From Candidatus Uhrbacteria bacterium RIFOXYB12_FULL_58_10 (GTDB lineage Bacteria; Patescibacteriota; Patescibacteriia; UBA9934; GWF2-40-263): a stretch of 38,998 nt of DNA. The notes beneath the pieces are model-generated. The model had not been told where the DNA came from, did not search any database, and saw only the letters and a list, made by a program, of their open reading frames with translations. A program made the translations under genes and the position numbers. The stretch spans positions 10,078-49,075 of the forward strand of contig MGFA01000005.1 of assembly GCA_001791645.1 (NCBI GenBank), read 5' to 3'. Position 1 is the first letter of the stretch. Each line of letters opens with the position of its first letter. Positions 27,146-36,610 of the stretch are shown one piece after another.

Positions 27146-29301
27146 TGAGGATTTAGCTTTTCGTATCTAAACACATGCACGGCTCCGCCGTCGAGGGCCC
27201 ACCAGGAGTCGGCAGTTTGTTTGGCGGTTTCGACGATGCGCGGGGCTTCCCACCAATAGTCGTTGACGACGTAGTAGAGCCTTGTGGCGGGCTGCTGGGT
27301 GCAGGTTGTGTCCGCGGCGCAGCGCGCGTTTACGAGGTCGATGGCGCCGAGCGCAATTTCACGCGACGGACGCCCGTTCATTCTTAAAAAGAGGTCGTAG
27401 AGGTCTCCGCCGGTCGGGATGGGGTAGAAGAATTGGTCACCGAAGTACCGGATGAACCCGAGTTCGCGGACCGCGGCCGCGGAAACGGTTTGGTTCGCGA
27501 GCGTCACGTAGGAGGCGCCGGAGGCATTCGACTCAATTTCATGCACGGCGTTGATATCCGTTTGGCTCACGTTATATCCGTGCCCGGTTTCATAGGCGTC
27601 GTCGCGCGGGTACGTGAGATACAGCGAGGCCGTTCCGAGCGCGGCGAGCAACACGACCGTTGCAACGCGAAGCGACGCGGGTCCCGGCCGTACCCGTCCG
27701 ATCCAGGCGCCGAGCGCGAGGATCACGAAGGGCGATAGGAAATAGAGGGCAAGCGGCACGAGCCGAGCCGCGAAGTTTTGTCGTTCGTAATCGATGAGGA
27801 AGGAGAAGTCGACCGCGGTTGACAGCAGCGCCCAGTTAACGGCGAGCATGGCCGCCATGATCAGGGGGATCCGGAGCGCGCCAGAAATGTGTTTGCGGGA
27901 AACAAGCCAGCCGAAACAAGCGAAAAGAACGAAAAAGACAACGGCATTGAAACCGTAAAGATAGACGAAATCAAGGAGCGGATCGAAGCGGTTTGAGAAA
28001 AATAATGAGAGATTCGATAAAGCGTCCGCGTTCGACAGGTTTGACAGGTTCAGGCCGAGCGTTCCGGTCGACAGCAGGGAGTTCGCGACGAACGAAAGCG
28101 GGAGAATGACGCACCCAACGGCCGCGGCAGTCCAAAAGACCAAACGCGACAACAGACGTTTTTCTGAGCGTGACGGATCGCTCGCAAGCAGGATCACGAA
28201 CAGGATTGCGGGAAGGCCGGCAATGGGGTGCACGGTAAGCGTCGCGAGCGCGGGAAGGGCGAGCGGCCAGACGCGCGGGCGCTCATCGCGAACGAGCGCG
28301 GGCACGGCCCCGAGAACAAGGAGCAGCGTCCAGAGATTCGCGAGTCCTTGCGGGGTCGTCAGGATGAACGCGGAAAGCGGGAGGAGAAATACGCCGGCAA
28401 GCGTCGCGGCCGCGACCGCACGGTCGCGCAGCAGGTGCGTGGCCGCGGCATACCAGGCGAGGGGAATCGACAGCGCGGCGAGAAGCGGAACGAGTATCGC
28501 GTTCACCGTCCCGACGGGCAGCGCGAATCCATGGTGCGCGAACAGAACAAGCACATATTGCCCGACGTAATAAAACGGCTTGGGCGTGATGGATCCAAAG
28601 GTGGCAATGTGTTCTTCGGTCGCCTGATGGATGAAGGGATCGAATCCGAATCCGAGCGGAAACACAATGATGGCCACGGCGAGTAAGGCGAATAAGGAGA
28701 CGATGGAAAGGGGGATGGTGAGCGCGCGCTCCCGGCCGCGGAACAAAAGGGCGGTTAATACGAGCGTCGATAGCCCGAATGCGAAGAACGCGGCGGACGG
28801 AACGGATTCCCAAACCGTACGCGCCGCGTTCGTCGTGGCGGCACGCGCAAGTATCCACATGACGCAAGACAGACTTGCGACAACCGCGGTTCCTGAGATC
28901 CAGACGCGTGCCGGGATGGCGTGTCGCGTCTCAAGGAGAAGGTCATGCGAGCGAGTTTGTCGTTCAGACGCCGCGCGCGTCAAGAGCCACCAGGCGATCG
29001 GTCCTGTTGCTCCCATAAGAACGAGCGCGACCGGTTGCGTGAACGCGAAGGCATAGTACGCGGCCGTTCCTGCCAGCATGATTCCTGAAAGCAGGAACCA
29101 TGCGCCTACCCAGATTCGGATGACCCCCCGTTCGGATGGCGCGGCCCATCGTCCGATCCAGGATCCGAATGTGCCGACAAACGCGGCGAGAAGAACGACA
29201 CCGATGATCGGCTGTTGCCACGCGAAAGCGTTCGAAAACGCCAATGCTAGAAACCCGGCGACAAAAATGCTAAGATAGAAGCGTGCAAAATAGCCGAACA
29301 T
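27142..29301 (-). CDS. polytopic membrane protein, possible GT-C-type glycosyltransferase
   Basis: 719 aa with many TM helices, long loops and a soluble C-terminus; lies in the glycan locus. Confidence 0.65.
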   Translation of the reverse strand: MFGYFARFYLSIFVAGFLALAFSNAFAWQQPIIGVVLLAAFVGTFGSWIGRWAAPSERGVIRIWVGAWFLLSGIMLAGTAAYYAFAFTQPVALVLMGATGPIAWWLLTRAASERQTRSHDLLLETRHAIPARVWISGTAVVASLSCVMWILARAATTNAARTVWESVPSAAFFAFGLSTLVLTALLFRGRERALTIPLSIVSLFALLAVAIIVFPLGFGFDPFIHQATEEHIATFGSITPKPFYYVGQYVLVLFAHHGFALPVGTVNAILVPLLAALSIPLAWYAAATHLLRDRAVAAATLAGVFLLPLSAFILTTPQGLANLWTLLLVLGAVPALVRDERPRVWPLALPALATLTVHPIAGLPAILFVILLASDPSRSEKRLLSRLVFWTAAAVGCVILPLSFVANSLLSTGTLGLNLSNLSNADALSNLSLFFSNRFDPLLDFVYLYGFNAVVFFVLFACFGWLVSRKHISGALRIPLIMAAMLAVNWALLSTAVDFSFLIDYERQNFAARLVPLALYFLSPFVILALGAWIGRVRPGPASLRVATVVLLAALGTASLYLTYPRDDAYETGHGYNVSQTDINAVHEIESNASGASYVTLANQTVSAAAVRELGFIRYFGDQFFYPIPTGGDLYDLFLRMNGRPSREIALGAIDLVNARCAADTTCTQQPATRLYYVVNDYWWEAPRIVETAKQTADSWWALDGGAVHVFRYEKLNPQ

Positions 29302-29309
29302 AGCGAGAA

Positions 29310-29316
29310 TATCGTA
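29310..29316. promoter_or_regulatory. overlapping antisense -10 elements of two divergent leaderless genes
   Basis: +: TATCGT (29310-29315), 7 nt to ATG 29323. -: TGC-TACGAT (29316-29311), 9 nt to ATG 29301. Whole intergenic gap is 21 bp. Confidence 0.5.
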
Positions 29317-29322
29317 GCACGT

Positions 29323-29904
29323 ATGTCATTTGAACGCGATCCTCATAAGCCATTCCCCCACGATCGTCTTTTGGGAGCGTTGGTGATTCGGTTTATTCCC
29401 TCGTTCGTCACCCCGAACGTCATTACCTGGTTTCGGTTTATCCTGACCCCGTTCGTCCTGTATCTCCTTTACATCGAAGATTACGGCGCGGCCGTGCCGT
29501 TGTTCGTTCTGACCGCCTTTACGGACGCGCTTGACGGCTCGATGGCACGGCTTCGGAATCAGGTGACCGAGTGGGGAATGCTGTACGATCCCATCGCGGA
29601 CAAGTTTCTGATCGGTTCGGTGATCCTTCTCGTCGTGATCGAGCACATCAATCCTTTGTTCGGATTGACGATCATTGCGCTTGAGGTGGCGATTGTGTTT
29701 GGCGGCATGATCCGTAAACGCATGGGCCTTCCGGTGATGGCAAACGTGGTCGGAAAAATTAAAATGTTTCTGCAGTTTCTTGGCGTAACCTTTTTGTTGT
29801 TGGCCGTGTGGTCGGGGATTTCTTTGTTTATCCCGTTTTCCATTGCGACGCTTTGCCTCGCGATCGCATTCGCGGTCGCGAGCCTGCTTACGTACGGACT
29901 GTGA
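29323..29904 (+). CDS. CDP-alcohol phosphatidyltransferase
   Basis: DALDGSMARLRNQVTEWGMLYDPIADKF matches the DGxxAR-G-D-D signature; TM-rich. Confidence 0.9.
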   Translation: MSFERDPHKPFPHDRLLGALVIRFIPSFVTPNVITWFRFILTPFVLYLLYIEDYGAAVPLFVLTAFTDALDGSMARLRNQVTEWGMLYDPIADKFLIGSVILLVVIEHINPLFGLTIIALEVAIVFGGMIRKRMGLPVMANVVGKIKMFLQFLGVTFLLLAVWSGISLFIPFSIATLCLAIAFAVASLLTYGL

Positions 29905-31550
29905 AGCAACATGAAACGAAACGCGATCTTCTTATCCTTGCCGGATTCGTTCTCCTGGCGTTTTTCGGATGTCTCGTTTTTTTGCGCGTCGGCGGCATCT
30001 ACGTGTCTCCTGATGAGACCGCCAACGCATTTTTTGCGCGTCAGTTTGCCGATACGGGGTCGTTGTCGACGTTTGATTCGCTGAACGTGGACCTAAAGGA
30101 CGCGCTGCATCCGCGCAGCGTCATTTCCGTGATGGGGCGATTACTTCCTGGAAGTTTCATCGGGCTTCCCGTGCTGTACGGATTCTTTATGACCGCGACA
30201 GGGGATTGGATCCTCCCATTTTTGACCCCGCTTATTGCCGCCGTGGCCGTGTTTGCCTGGTATGGCATTATTCGGCGCATCTTTAGCCGTGAGATCGGCT
30301 TGTTGTCGGCAATTTTTTTCGCGGTCCATCCCGCATGGTGGTATTACTCGGCCCGTTCGCTCATGCACAACGTGCTGTTCCTGTCATTGCTCCTGTTCGG
30401 CGCATATTTTCTCGTCGCGCGTCCGTCGCGCGGCCGGCGGTTCGCAGATGCGGACTTTGCGCTGACGGGGCTGTGCATCGGTCTCGCGCTGTTCGTACGC
30501 ACGTCGGAGGCACTGTGGATCGCGCTCGCCGTCCTCGCGGCCGCGGTCGTGTACGCGCGCGCGAGGATTCCGTGGCGAAAGGTCGCGGTCGTTTTTGCGG
30601 CGTTTGTCGTCGCGTTGGTTCCGCTCGCGGTCGTCAATCAGGCGACGTACGGCCGGCCGTTCGCGACCGGATACACGGTCGAGACGTCCGTTGGAGGATT
30701 GGACGCCGATGAGACTGGCACGGAGCATGAGTTGGAGACCGCGGCCTCTGGTCCCTCCGTACTCCTCTCCTTATTTTTCCCGTTCGGCTTCTCATACAGG
30801 GACCTGGCAAAAAACGTCTTCTTTTATGGTTTCGAACTGTTCTGGTGGATGAGTCTCCTCGTGTTGATTGGAGTCCCGCTGGCATTTCCGAACAGGTCGC
30901 TTGCCAAGGAACTCCGACGGCCTCGTCGCGCATATCTTGCGTTCACGCTGGCCGCGTGTGCATACCTTGCCTTGATGTACGGATCCTGGACATTTTTTGA
31001 CAATCCGGATCCGACGCAGGTGACGATCGGAAACAGCCACGTTCGATATTGGCTGCCGGTGTACGCGTTGCTCACGCCGTTCGCGGCCTTTGCGGTTCGA
31101 TGGCTGTCGCGCAGAACGTTTACGGAGACGGCGAGGCGTTTTGCGGTCGTGGCGATCATGATCGCGTGCGTCGGCCTGTCCATTCGCACCTCCTTCTTTT
31201 CTCCGCAGGACGGGCTGGCATACGCCGCCGAAACCCTGGAGACGTCGCGCGCCATCCGGTCGCGCGTGCTCCGTCTCACGGAGTCCAATGCCGTGATCGT
31301 CGTTGACCGCGGTGACAAGCTTTTCTTTCCCGATAGACGGGTGCGGTATCCGCTCCGTGACGAGGCGACATACGCGCTTATGCCGCGGATCATTTTGCGC
31401 GCGCCATTGTATTATTACGGAATAACGTTGCCGCAGATCGACGTTGATTATTTAAACGACGTGAAGCTTGCCGGGCTTGGTCTTCAAATTGAGCCGATCG
31501 AGACGTTTTACATCGAGACGCTGTATCGAATCACTCGGAGGGAAAATTAA
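29901..31550 (+). CDS. PMT/ArnT-like GT-C membrane glycosyltransferase
   Basis: GTG start in GTGA overlap; GGIYVSPDETANAFFARQFADTGSLS...; many TM helices. Confidence 0.7.
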   Translation: MKQHETKRDLLILAGFVLLAFFGCLVFLRVGGIYVSPDETANAFFARQFADTGSLSTFDSLNVDLKDALHPRSVISVMGRLLPGSFIGLPVLYGFFMTATGDWILPFLTPLIAAVAVFAWYGIIRRIFSREIGLLSAIFFAVHPAWWYYSARSLMHNVLFLSLLLFGAYFLVARPSRGRRFADADFALTGLCIGLALFVRTSEALWIALAVLAAAVVYARARIPWRKVAVVFAAFVVALVPLAVVNQATYGRPFATGYTVETSVGGLDADETGTEHELETAASGPSVLLSLFFPFGFSYRDLAKNVFFYGFELFWWMSLLVLIGVPLAFPNRSLAKELRRPRRAYLAFTLAACAYLALMYGSWTFFDNPDPTQVTIGNSHVRYWLPVYALLTPFAAFAVRWLSRRTFTETARRFAVVAIMIACVGLSIRTSFFSPQDGLAYAAETLETSRAIRSRVLRLTESNAVIVVDRGDKLFFPDRRVRYPLRDEATYALMPRIILRAPLYYYGITLPQIDVDYLNDVKLAGLGLQIEPIETFYIETLYRITRREN

Positions 31551-31566
31551 AAGAGACAAGATAGAA

Positions 31567-33000
31567 ATGTTTATTCGTTTTGCACAATTACTCATTGTCG
31601 TGGTGCCGATCGCGGCATTCGCCTGGTTGCTTAACCAAGAGCTCGTCCCGTCGGGTTCCTTTGTTGTGCGTTATGCGGTGGGGGAGTCTTCGCCGTTTAT
31701 CGATCGCCTGCTTCCGGACGCGCGCGTGAACGCGGATGGCGTCGTCACCGACGACCCAATCTTTTTCTTCGCGCACCCGCATCGTCATTTCGACCGGGTG
31801 GACGCCGAGGTCTGGTTTCAAAACGATTCCGTGCCCATCCTTGAGCTTGGGGCGCTTGGCAACGTGGAAACGCAGGCGTACGCCTTGCGTCCGCTCCAGA
31901 ATCTCATTGTGGACAATCTGGGCTGGATCCGACTTGAAAAGGACGGCCTGGTGCTGTTGCAGCGCGAGCTGACGTATCGCGGGATCGATGAGTTTTTGGA
32001 AAATCCGCCGGCCATTTCCGAGATTGCCACGTACCAAACGTCCTTGGCAAAGCCGTATGTGCTCGAAGGCTATGCGCCCACCTCGTCATCTCGCATGCTC
32101 GACGTAAGCCTGCGCGGATCACACGAGTTCAAGACGTACGCGAAGGACGAGACGTTATCGTTTGACTTCGCGTACATGGATATGAACCGCGATGATGGCG
32201 CCGACGCGATGACGGTCGTGATTACGGACGCGACCGGGATCACGGTCGCGGACGCGCGCGCGCCCGATGATGGAAACGTAAGCAATAACGCGAAGCCGAC
32301 CGCGCTGCGTCACGTGACCGTGTCTGCCGCGGGGTTGCCCGAGGGGGTCTATAAGGTTGCCATGCAGGGAAGCCGTGACATTTTTTGGCGGACGATTACG
32401 ACGACGCAGCAGAAAATGGTCTTCCTGAACAATCTTTTTCTCGCCGACGAGGTCGGATACAAGCCGGACCCTCGACCCGTGACATTTTGGACGGAAGCCA
32501 AGCATCTGTCCTTCTCGACCCGCCACGTGGAAGGGTTGCAAGACATCACGGACACGCTTTCCTCTGGGCCGCGACTGACGATCGACGAGCCGTACAGGCG
32601 ATTTGATTATGATGTCAATGAGTTTGGCGTCGTTTCCATTTCGACCGAAAAGGGCGACTTGGAAGTAACGGCCGACGGGCACGTCGCATTTTCTCAGGAC
32701 GCATACTTCAATCCAGATCCGGCGCGGCTCACGCATAACACTGACCTTGATCGGCTTGGCGTGAATTACGTGTTGGCCGAGTACGTATCGCCCGAGCGCG
32801 TCGGGGACTGGTATGTGGCCCGCGCCACGTTTGACACGGATAGGCTCGTGCTTGATGATTCCTCATGGAAATTCGTGATTTCCGCGCCTGGCATCAAGGA
32901 TCTCGGCGCTTCGCTCACGGTCGGCCGAGTTGATATGATATGGACGCGCGAGCCGTTTCAATGGAATGATCTCTATGCATACCTGGCAAGAACGCATTAG
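31567..33000 (+). CDS. hypothetical secreted/membrane-anchored protein
   Basis: MFIRFAQLLIVVVPIAAFAWLLNQ N-terminal TM; beta-rich extracellular sequence. Confidence 0.65.
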   Translation: MFIRFAQLLIVVVPIAAFAWLLNQELVPSGSFVVRYAVGESSPFIDRLLPDARVNADGVVTDDPIFFFAHPHRHFDRVDAEVWFQNDSVPILELGALGNVETQAYALRPLQNLIVDNLGWIRLEKDGLVLLQRELTYRGIDEFLENPPAISEIATYQTSLAKPYVLEGYAPTSSSRMLDVSLRGSHEFKTYAKDETLSFDFAYMDMNRDDGADAMTVVITDATGITVADARAPDDGNVSNNAKPTALRHVTVSAAGLPEGVYKVAMQGSRDIFWRTITTTQQKMVFLNNLFLADEVGYKPDPRPVTFWTEAKHLSFSTRHVEGLQDITDTLSSGPRLTIDEPYRRFDYDVNEFGVVSISTEKGDLEVTADGHVAFSQDAYFNPDPARLTHNTDLDRLGVNYVLAEYVSPERVGDWYVARATFDTDRLVLDDSSWKFVISAPGIKDLGASLTVGRVDMIWTREPFQWNDLYAYLARTH

Positions 33001-33322
33001 CCGCGTCGGCTTTTTCACGAGCGCGATCTCATACGCGGCATTTTGGCTCGCGGACATCATGCGTCCGGGGTTCGTCGCGCGATATCTTTCCGTTCACCTA
33101 TTTCTCCTTGCGGCAGTCGTCTTTGGCGCGTGGTGGGCGCTTTGCGTGAGGGAATATCGCGACTGGCCGTTTCCCCAGTATGTGATCGCGGCCCTATTCG
33201 GCCTTCTACTCGCGGCGCTGGCATGGAACGTGGGCGCGGGGTTCGAATCCTACCGTCTGCTCGCCGTCGTTGCGGCCGCCATGGGCCCGGCTCTTGTTCT
33301 GTCACTTGTCAGAAGCATATGA
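32975..33322 (+). CDS. hypothetical small polytopic membrane protein
   Basis: MHTWQERISRVGFFTSAISYAAFWLAD... with several TM helices; overlaps both neighbours. Confidence 0.55.
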   Translation: MHTWQERISRVGFFTSAISYAAFWLADIMRPGFVARYLSVHLFLLAAVVFGAWWALCVREYRDWPFPQYVIAALFGLLLAALAWNVGAGFESYRLLAVVAAAMGPALVLSLVRSI

Positions 33323-33849
33323 ATGAATCTTGGGAAACACTCCTTGAAGAAGAAGTCGACCGAAATCCGTGGTGGTCGCATATCGTACGGCGATTTCGCA
33401 CGCCGGATGGGCGCGAAGGTGAGTATCATTTCACACAAAATACGAATGCCGCGACTGTCTTTGCTCAGGATGACAACGGACGTTTCATCATGGTGCGCGA
33501 ATACAGGTATGTGTTCGACCGCATGTCGGTTTCCCAGCCTATGGGCGGCATTGAGCCGGGCGAATCACCGGAAGAAACGGCCGTGCGCGAATTGCGAGAG
33601 GAAACTGGATATGAGGCGGCAACCGTCGTAAGGTTGGGGACGATCGCGTCTGCGCCCGCGTTTTCCCAGGAGGAGCTTTCCGTTTTTTTCGCGACCGACC
33701 TGAAGAAGGTCGGGGAACACGACCATGAGATCACAGAGGTGATATTCATGGACGCCCATGAGATCGATGCGGCCATTAGGAACGGAGTCATCTGGGACAG
33801 CAATGCGATTTCTGCGTGGTATCTCGTTAAGTTGCACCTCGGCCTTTGA
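33319..33849 (+). CDS. Nudix hydrolase (ADP-ribose pyrophosphatase-like)
   Basis: Intact Nudix box GGIEPGESPEETAVRELREETGYEA. Confidence 0.92.
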   Translation: MNESWETLLEEEVDRNPWWSHIVRRFRTPDGREGEYHFTQNTNAATVFAQDDNGRFIMVREYRYVFDRMSVSQPMGGIEPGESPEETAVRELREETGYEAATVVRLGTIASAPAFSQEELSVFFATDLKKVGEHDHEITEVIFMDAHEIDAAIRNGVIWDSNAISAWYLVKLHLGL

Positions 33850-33869
33850 TCGGGTAACCTGCTCGCACT

Positions 33870-34892
33870 ATGAAGATTCTCGTCACCGGCGGATGCGGGT
33901 TCATGGGGTCGAATTTCATTCGGTTTCAGCTCCAAAACGACCCGACCGTCGAAATCATCAACCTCGACAAGCTCACCTACGCGGGGAACCTCGCGAACCT
34001 TGCCGACGTCGCGGACAACCCGCGCTACCGTTTCGTGCGCGGCGACATCAACGACCAGGCGCTCGTCGACTCGCTGATGCCTGGCGTGGACGCGGTGGTG
34101 AACTACGCCGCCGAGACGCACGTGGACCGTTCCATCATGGAGCCGCGCGCGTTCCTGGAAGCGAACGTGATGGGCGTGCAGACGCTCCTCGACGCCGTGC
34201 GCAAGCACAACGTTTCGCGGATGGTGCACATTTCCACGGACGAGGTGTTCGGCCACGTGGAAGAAGGGGAGACGGACGAGGACGCTCCGTTCAGGCCGCG
34301 CAGCCCGTACTCCGCGTCGAAGGCCGCCGGCGACCATCTCTGCCACGCGCACTTCGTCACCTACGGCACGCCGGTCATCGTCACGCACTCGGTGAATTAT
34401 TACGGCCCGTACCATTTCCCGGAAAAGCTCATCCCGCTGTTCACGCTCAACCTCATGGACGGGAAGAAGGTGCCGGTGTACGGCGACGGGATGCAGGTGC
34501 GCGAGTGGATCTTCACGGAGGACCACTGCCGCGCCATCGACGCGATTTTGCGTCGCGGCACGGTCGGCGAGGTGTACAACATCGGCACGGGCGAACGCGT
34601 CCCGAACATCGAGATCACGAAGAAGCTGATCGCGCTCACGGGCCGCGACGAGTCGCACATCGAGTACGTGAAGGACCGCCCGGGACACGATCGCCGTTAC
34701 GCGCTCAACTCGGAGAAGCTTCGTCGCGAGCTCGGGTGGGCGCCGCAGGTGTCGTTCGACGAGGGGCTCGCGCGCACGGTGGAATGGTTCAGGCAGAACC
34801 AGGCATGGTGGGAGCCGATTCGTACCGGCGAATATCTTAAATATTACGACTCGTGGTACCGCGACCAGCTCGACGCGAGCGATAACGTATGA
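33870..34892 (+). CDS. rfbB: dTDP-glucose 4,6-dehydratase
   Basis: MKILVTGGCGFMGSNFIRFQLQNDPTVEIINLDKLTYAGNLANL; NYAAETHVDRSI; HISTDEVFG; YSASKAAGDHL. Confidence 0.93.
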   Translation: MKILVTGGCGFMGSNFIRFQLQNDPTVEIINLDKLTYAGNLANLADVADNPRYRFVRGDINDQALVDSLMPGVDAVVNYAAETHVDRSIMEPRAFLEANVMGVQTLLDAVRKHNVSRMVHISTDEVFGHVEEGETDEDAPFRPRSPYSASKAAGDHLCHAHFVTYGTPVIVTHSVNYYGPYHFPEKLIPLFTLNLMDGKKVPVYGDGMQVREWIFTEDHCRAIDAILRRGTVGEVYNIGTGERVPNIEITKKLIALTGRDESHIEYVKDRPGHDRRYALNSEKLRRELGWAPQVSFDEGLARTVEWFRQNQAWWEPIRTGEYLKYYDSWYRDQLDASDNV

Positions 34893-35737
34893 AAATTCTC
34901 ATTTTCGGCCACGGCTACGTTGGGAACCGCTGCGCGGACGCGTGGGGCGACGACGCGGTGCTGTCCGACGTGCGCGTGACGAGCAAGGAGGACGCGGCGC
35001 GCGAGATCGAGCGCGTGAAGCCTGACGCGGTGCTGAACGCGGCGGGCGTGACCGGCAAGCCGAACGTGGACTGGTGCGACAGCCATCAGATCGAGACCAT
35101 CGTGGGAAACACGCTCACGCCCATCGCGATTGCTGCCGCGTGTCAGGAGGCCGGCACATACCTGTTGCATATCGGCTCCGGTTGCATTTTTTACGGTGAC
35201 GCGCCGCACGAGGATAAGATGTGGCGCGAGGACGACTTCGGCAACCCGTTGCCGACGTACTCGCGCAGCAAGTGGGCCGCGGATCTCACGCTCTCGACCT
35301 TGCCGAACGTCGGCATCGCGCGCATCCGCATGCCGATCGACCGCGTGCCAGGCGCGCGCAACCTCATCGACAAGCTCGCCGCATACACGAAGGTCATTGA
35401 CGTCGAAAACAGCGTGACGATCGTCGACGACATGATCGACGTGCTCCGTCGGCTCATGGAGAAGAAAGCCCCGGGTATTTTCCACGTGGTGAATCCGGGC
35501 GTGATGAGACATCGCGAGCTCATGGCACTTTACGAGGAACTCGTGGATCCGGCACACACCAACGAATGGATTTCGAACGAGGACCTTACGCGGCTCGGCC
35601 TCGCCACGAAGGGTCGCTCGAACAACATGATGGCCTCCACCCGCCTCGCGGAGTACGGCATTGTCATGCGGGAGGTACACGAGGCGCTGCGGGACACGAT
35701 GGAAAAATACGCGGAGGCAAAGAAGCGCGGGGCTTGA
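34889..35737 (+). CDS. NRS/ER-like sugar 3,5-epimerase/4-ketoreductase (RmlD superfamily)
   Basis: ATGA overlap with rfbB; NAAGVTGKPNVDWCDSHQIETIVGN, GSGCIF, YSRSKWAAD, RIRMPIDRVPGARNLIDKLAAYTKVIDVENSVTIVDD, NPGVMRHRELMALYEELVDP, RSNNMMASTRL as in plant NRS/ER and RHM C-terminal domains. Confidence 0.8.
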   Translation: MKILIFGHGYVGNRCADAWGDDAVLSDVRVTSKEDAAREIERVKPDAVLNAAGVTGKPNVDWCDSHQIETIVGNTLTPIAIAAACQEAGTYLLHIGSGCIFYGDAPHEDKMWREDDFGNPLPTYSRSKWAADLTLSTLPNVGIARIRMPIDRVPGARNLIDKLAAYTKVIDVENSVTIVDDMIDVLRRLMEKKAPGIFHVVNPGVMRHRELMALYEELVDPAHTNEWISNEDLTRLGLATKGRSNNMMASTRLAEYGIVMREVHEALRDTMEKYAEAKKRGA

Positions 35738-35750
35738 CCCCGCGCTTTTT
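35724..35750 (+). terminator. intrinsic terminator spanning the stop codon of the NRS/ER-like gene
   Basis: AGCGCGGGG-CTTGA-CCCCGCGCT then TTTT; TGA stop at 35735-35737 lies in the loop/stem. Confidence 0.75.
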
Positions 35751-35794
35751 GCTTGCTAACGTTCGTTTCTCGCACCTGCGAGAAGGAGGCTGCG

Positions 35795-36529
35795 GTGTCA
35801 CAGGAACGAAGACAAGACGGCGGGATGGAACTGCTCGAGGAGCGGCATCTCGGCGCGAAGAACCTTTGGCAGCAGCCCGTCGTGGGATGGCTGCCGACGA
35901 TCCAGGGGATCGGCGGTCTCGTGAACCTGCGCGGGTGGGCGTTCCTCCGCGTGGTGCTCTGGAAGCTCGTCGACGGCGTCCGGGTCGCTCTCTACGACCA
36001 GCCCGTGATCGTCGAGAATCCGGGCGCGATCGTGGTGTGCCAGCTCGGCGACCGCATCGGGCTCGTGCGGAGCTTCCGCATGGTCGCGGACCGGCTCCTC
36101 CCCGACGCGGGGAGCGAGTACGTGAAGCGCCTGCAGGACGGCAGGCTGTGGTCGGCGCTGGTCGAGAACGTCGGCCAGTGGAAGTGGGAGGCCCCGCGTG
36201 GGCTCATTCACATCCCTCCCGACGAGATGAACCTCGAGGAGTTCGTGGTAAAGTCCGCGAAGCTCGAGGCACTCGACGAGGCCGGCTTCCGCATCCGCGA
36301 CGCGCGCCTCGCGGGACGCGTCAACGTGAACCCCACGTTCTTTCTCCACTCGCAGTGGGTGGTACACGCCGAGATCGCGTCGATCGGCGAGGCCAATCCG
36401 GAGAACCTCGAGATCCTCGGCGGCTCGAAGCTGTTCACCCGCGCCGAGCTTCGCGCGCTCGTGGACTCCGGCGAGCTCGACGACGGGCTCACCCTGGCGG
36501 CGCTCGCGCTCTGCGGCATCGCCATCTGA
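35795..36529 (+). CDS. Nudix-fold-like protein with degenerate Nudix box
   Basis: GTG start with SD AAGGAGG at 35783-35789. D-EMNLE-E-FVVKSAK-LEALDEAGF aligns with Gx5Ex7REUxEExGU; C-terminus resembles ADP-ribose pyrophosphatase tails (SKLFTRAELRALVDSGELDDGLTLAALALC). Confidence 0.6.
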   Translation: MSQERRQDGGMELLEERHLGAKNLWQQPVVGWLPTIQGIGGLVNLRGWAFLRVVLWKLVDGVRVALYDQPVIVENPGAIVVCQLGDRIGLVRSFRMVADRLLPDAGSEYVKRLQDGRLWSALVENVGQWKWEAPRGLIHIPPDEMNLEEFVVKSAKLEALDEAGFRIRDARLAGRVNVNPTFFLHSQWVVHAEIASIGEANPENLEILGGSKLFTRAELRALVDSGELDDGLTLAALALCGIAI

Positions 36530-36543
36530 AACCGTACTCCCTC

Positions 36544-36564
36544 GCAGCCCCCGGGCTGCTTTTT
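36544..36564 (+). terminator. intrinsic terminator
   Basis: GCAGCCC-CC-GGGCTGC then TTTTT. Confidence 0.7.
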
Positions 36565-36571
36565 CGTTATA

Positions 36572-36610
36572 TTGACTCCGGGCCTCGCGGGCGGTAGGGT
36601 AAATCCGTTA
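36572..36610 (+). promoter_or_regulatory. TTGACT-17-TAGGGT promoter, 9 nt before ATG (leaderless)
   Basis: TTGACT CCGGGCCTCGCGGGCGG TAGGGT AAATCCGTT ATG. Confidence 0.55.

Noticed and set aside
33465-34688. 407-aa minus-strand ORF opposite the Nudix and rfbB genes
   Set aside because: Spans two well-supported plus-strand enzymes; composition is the antisense type.
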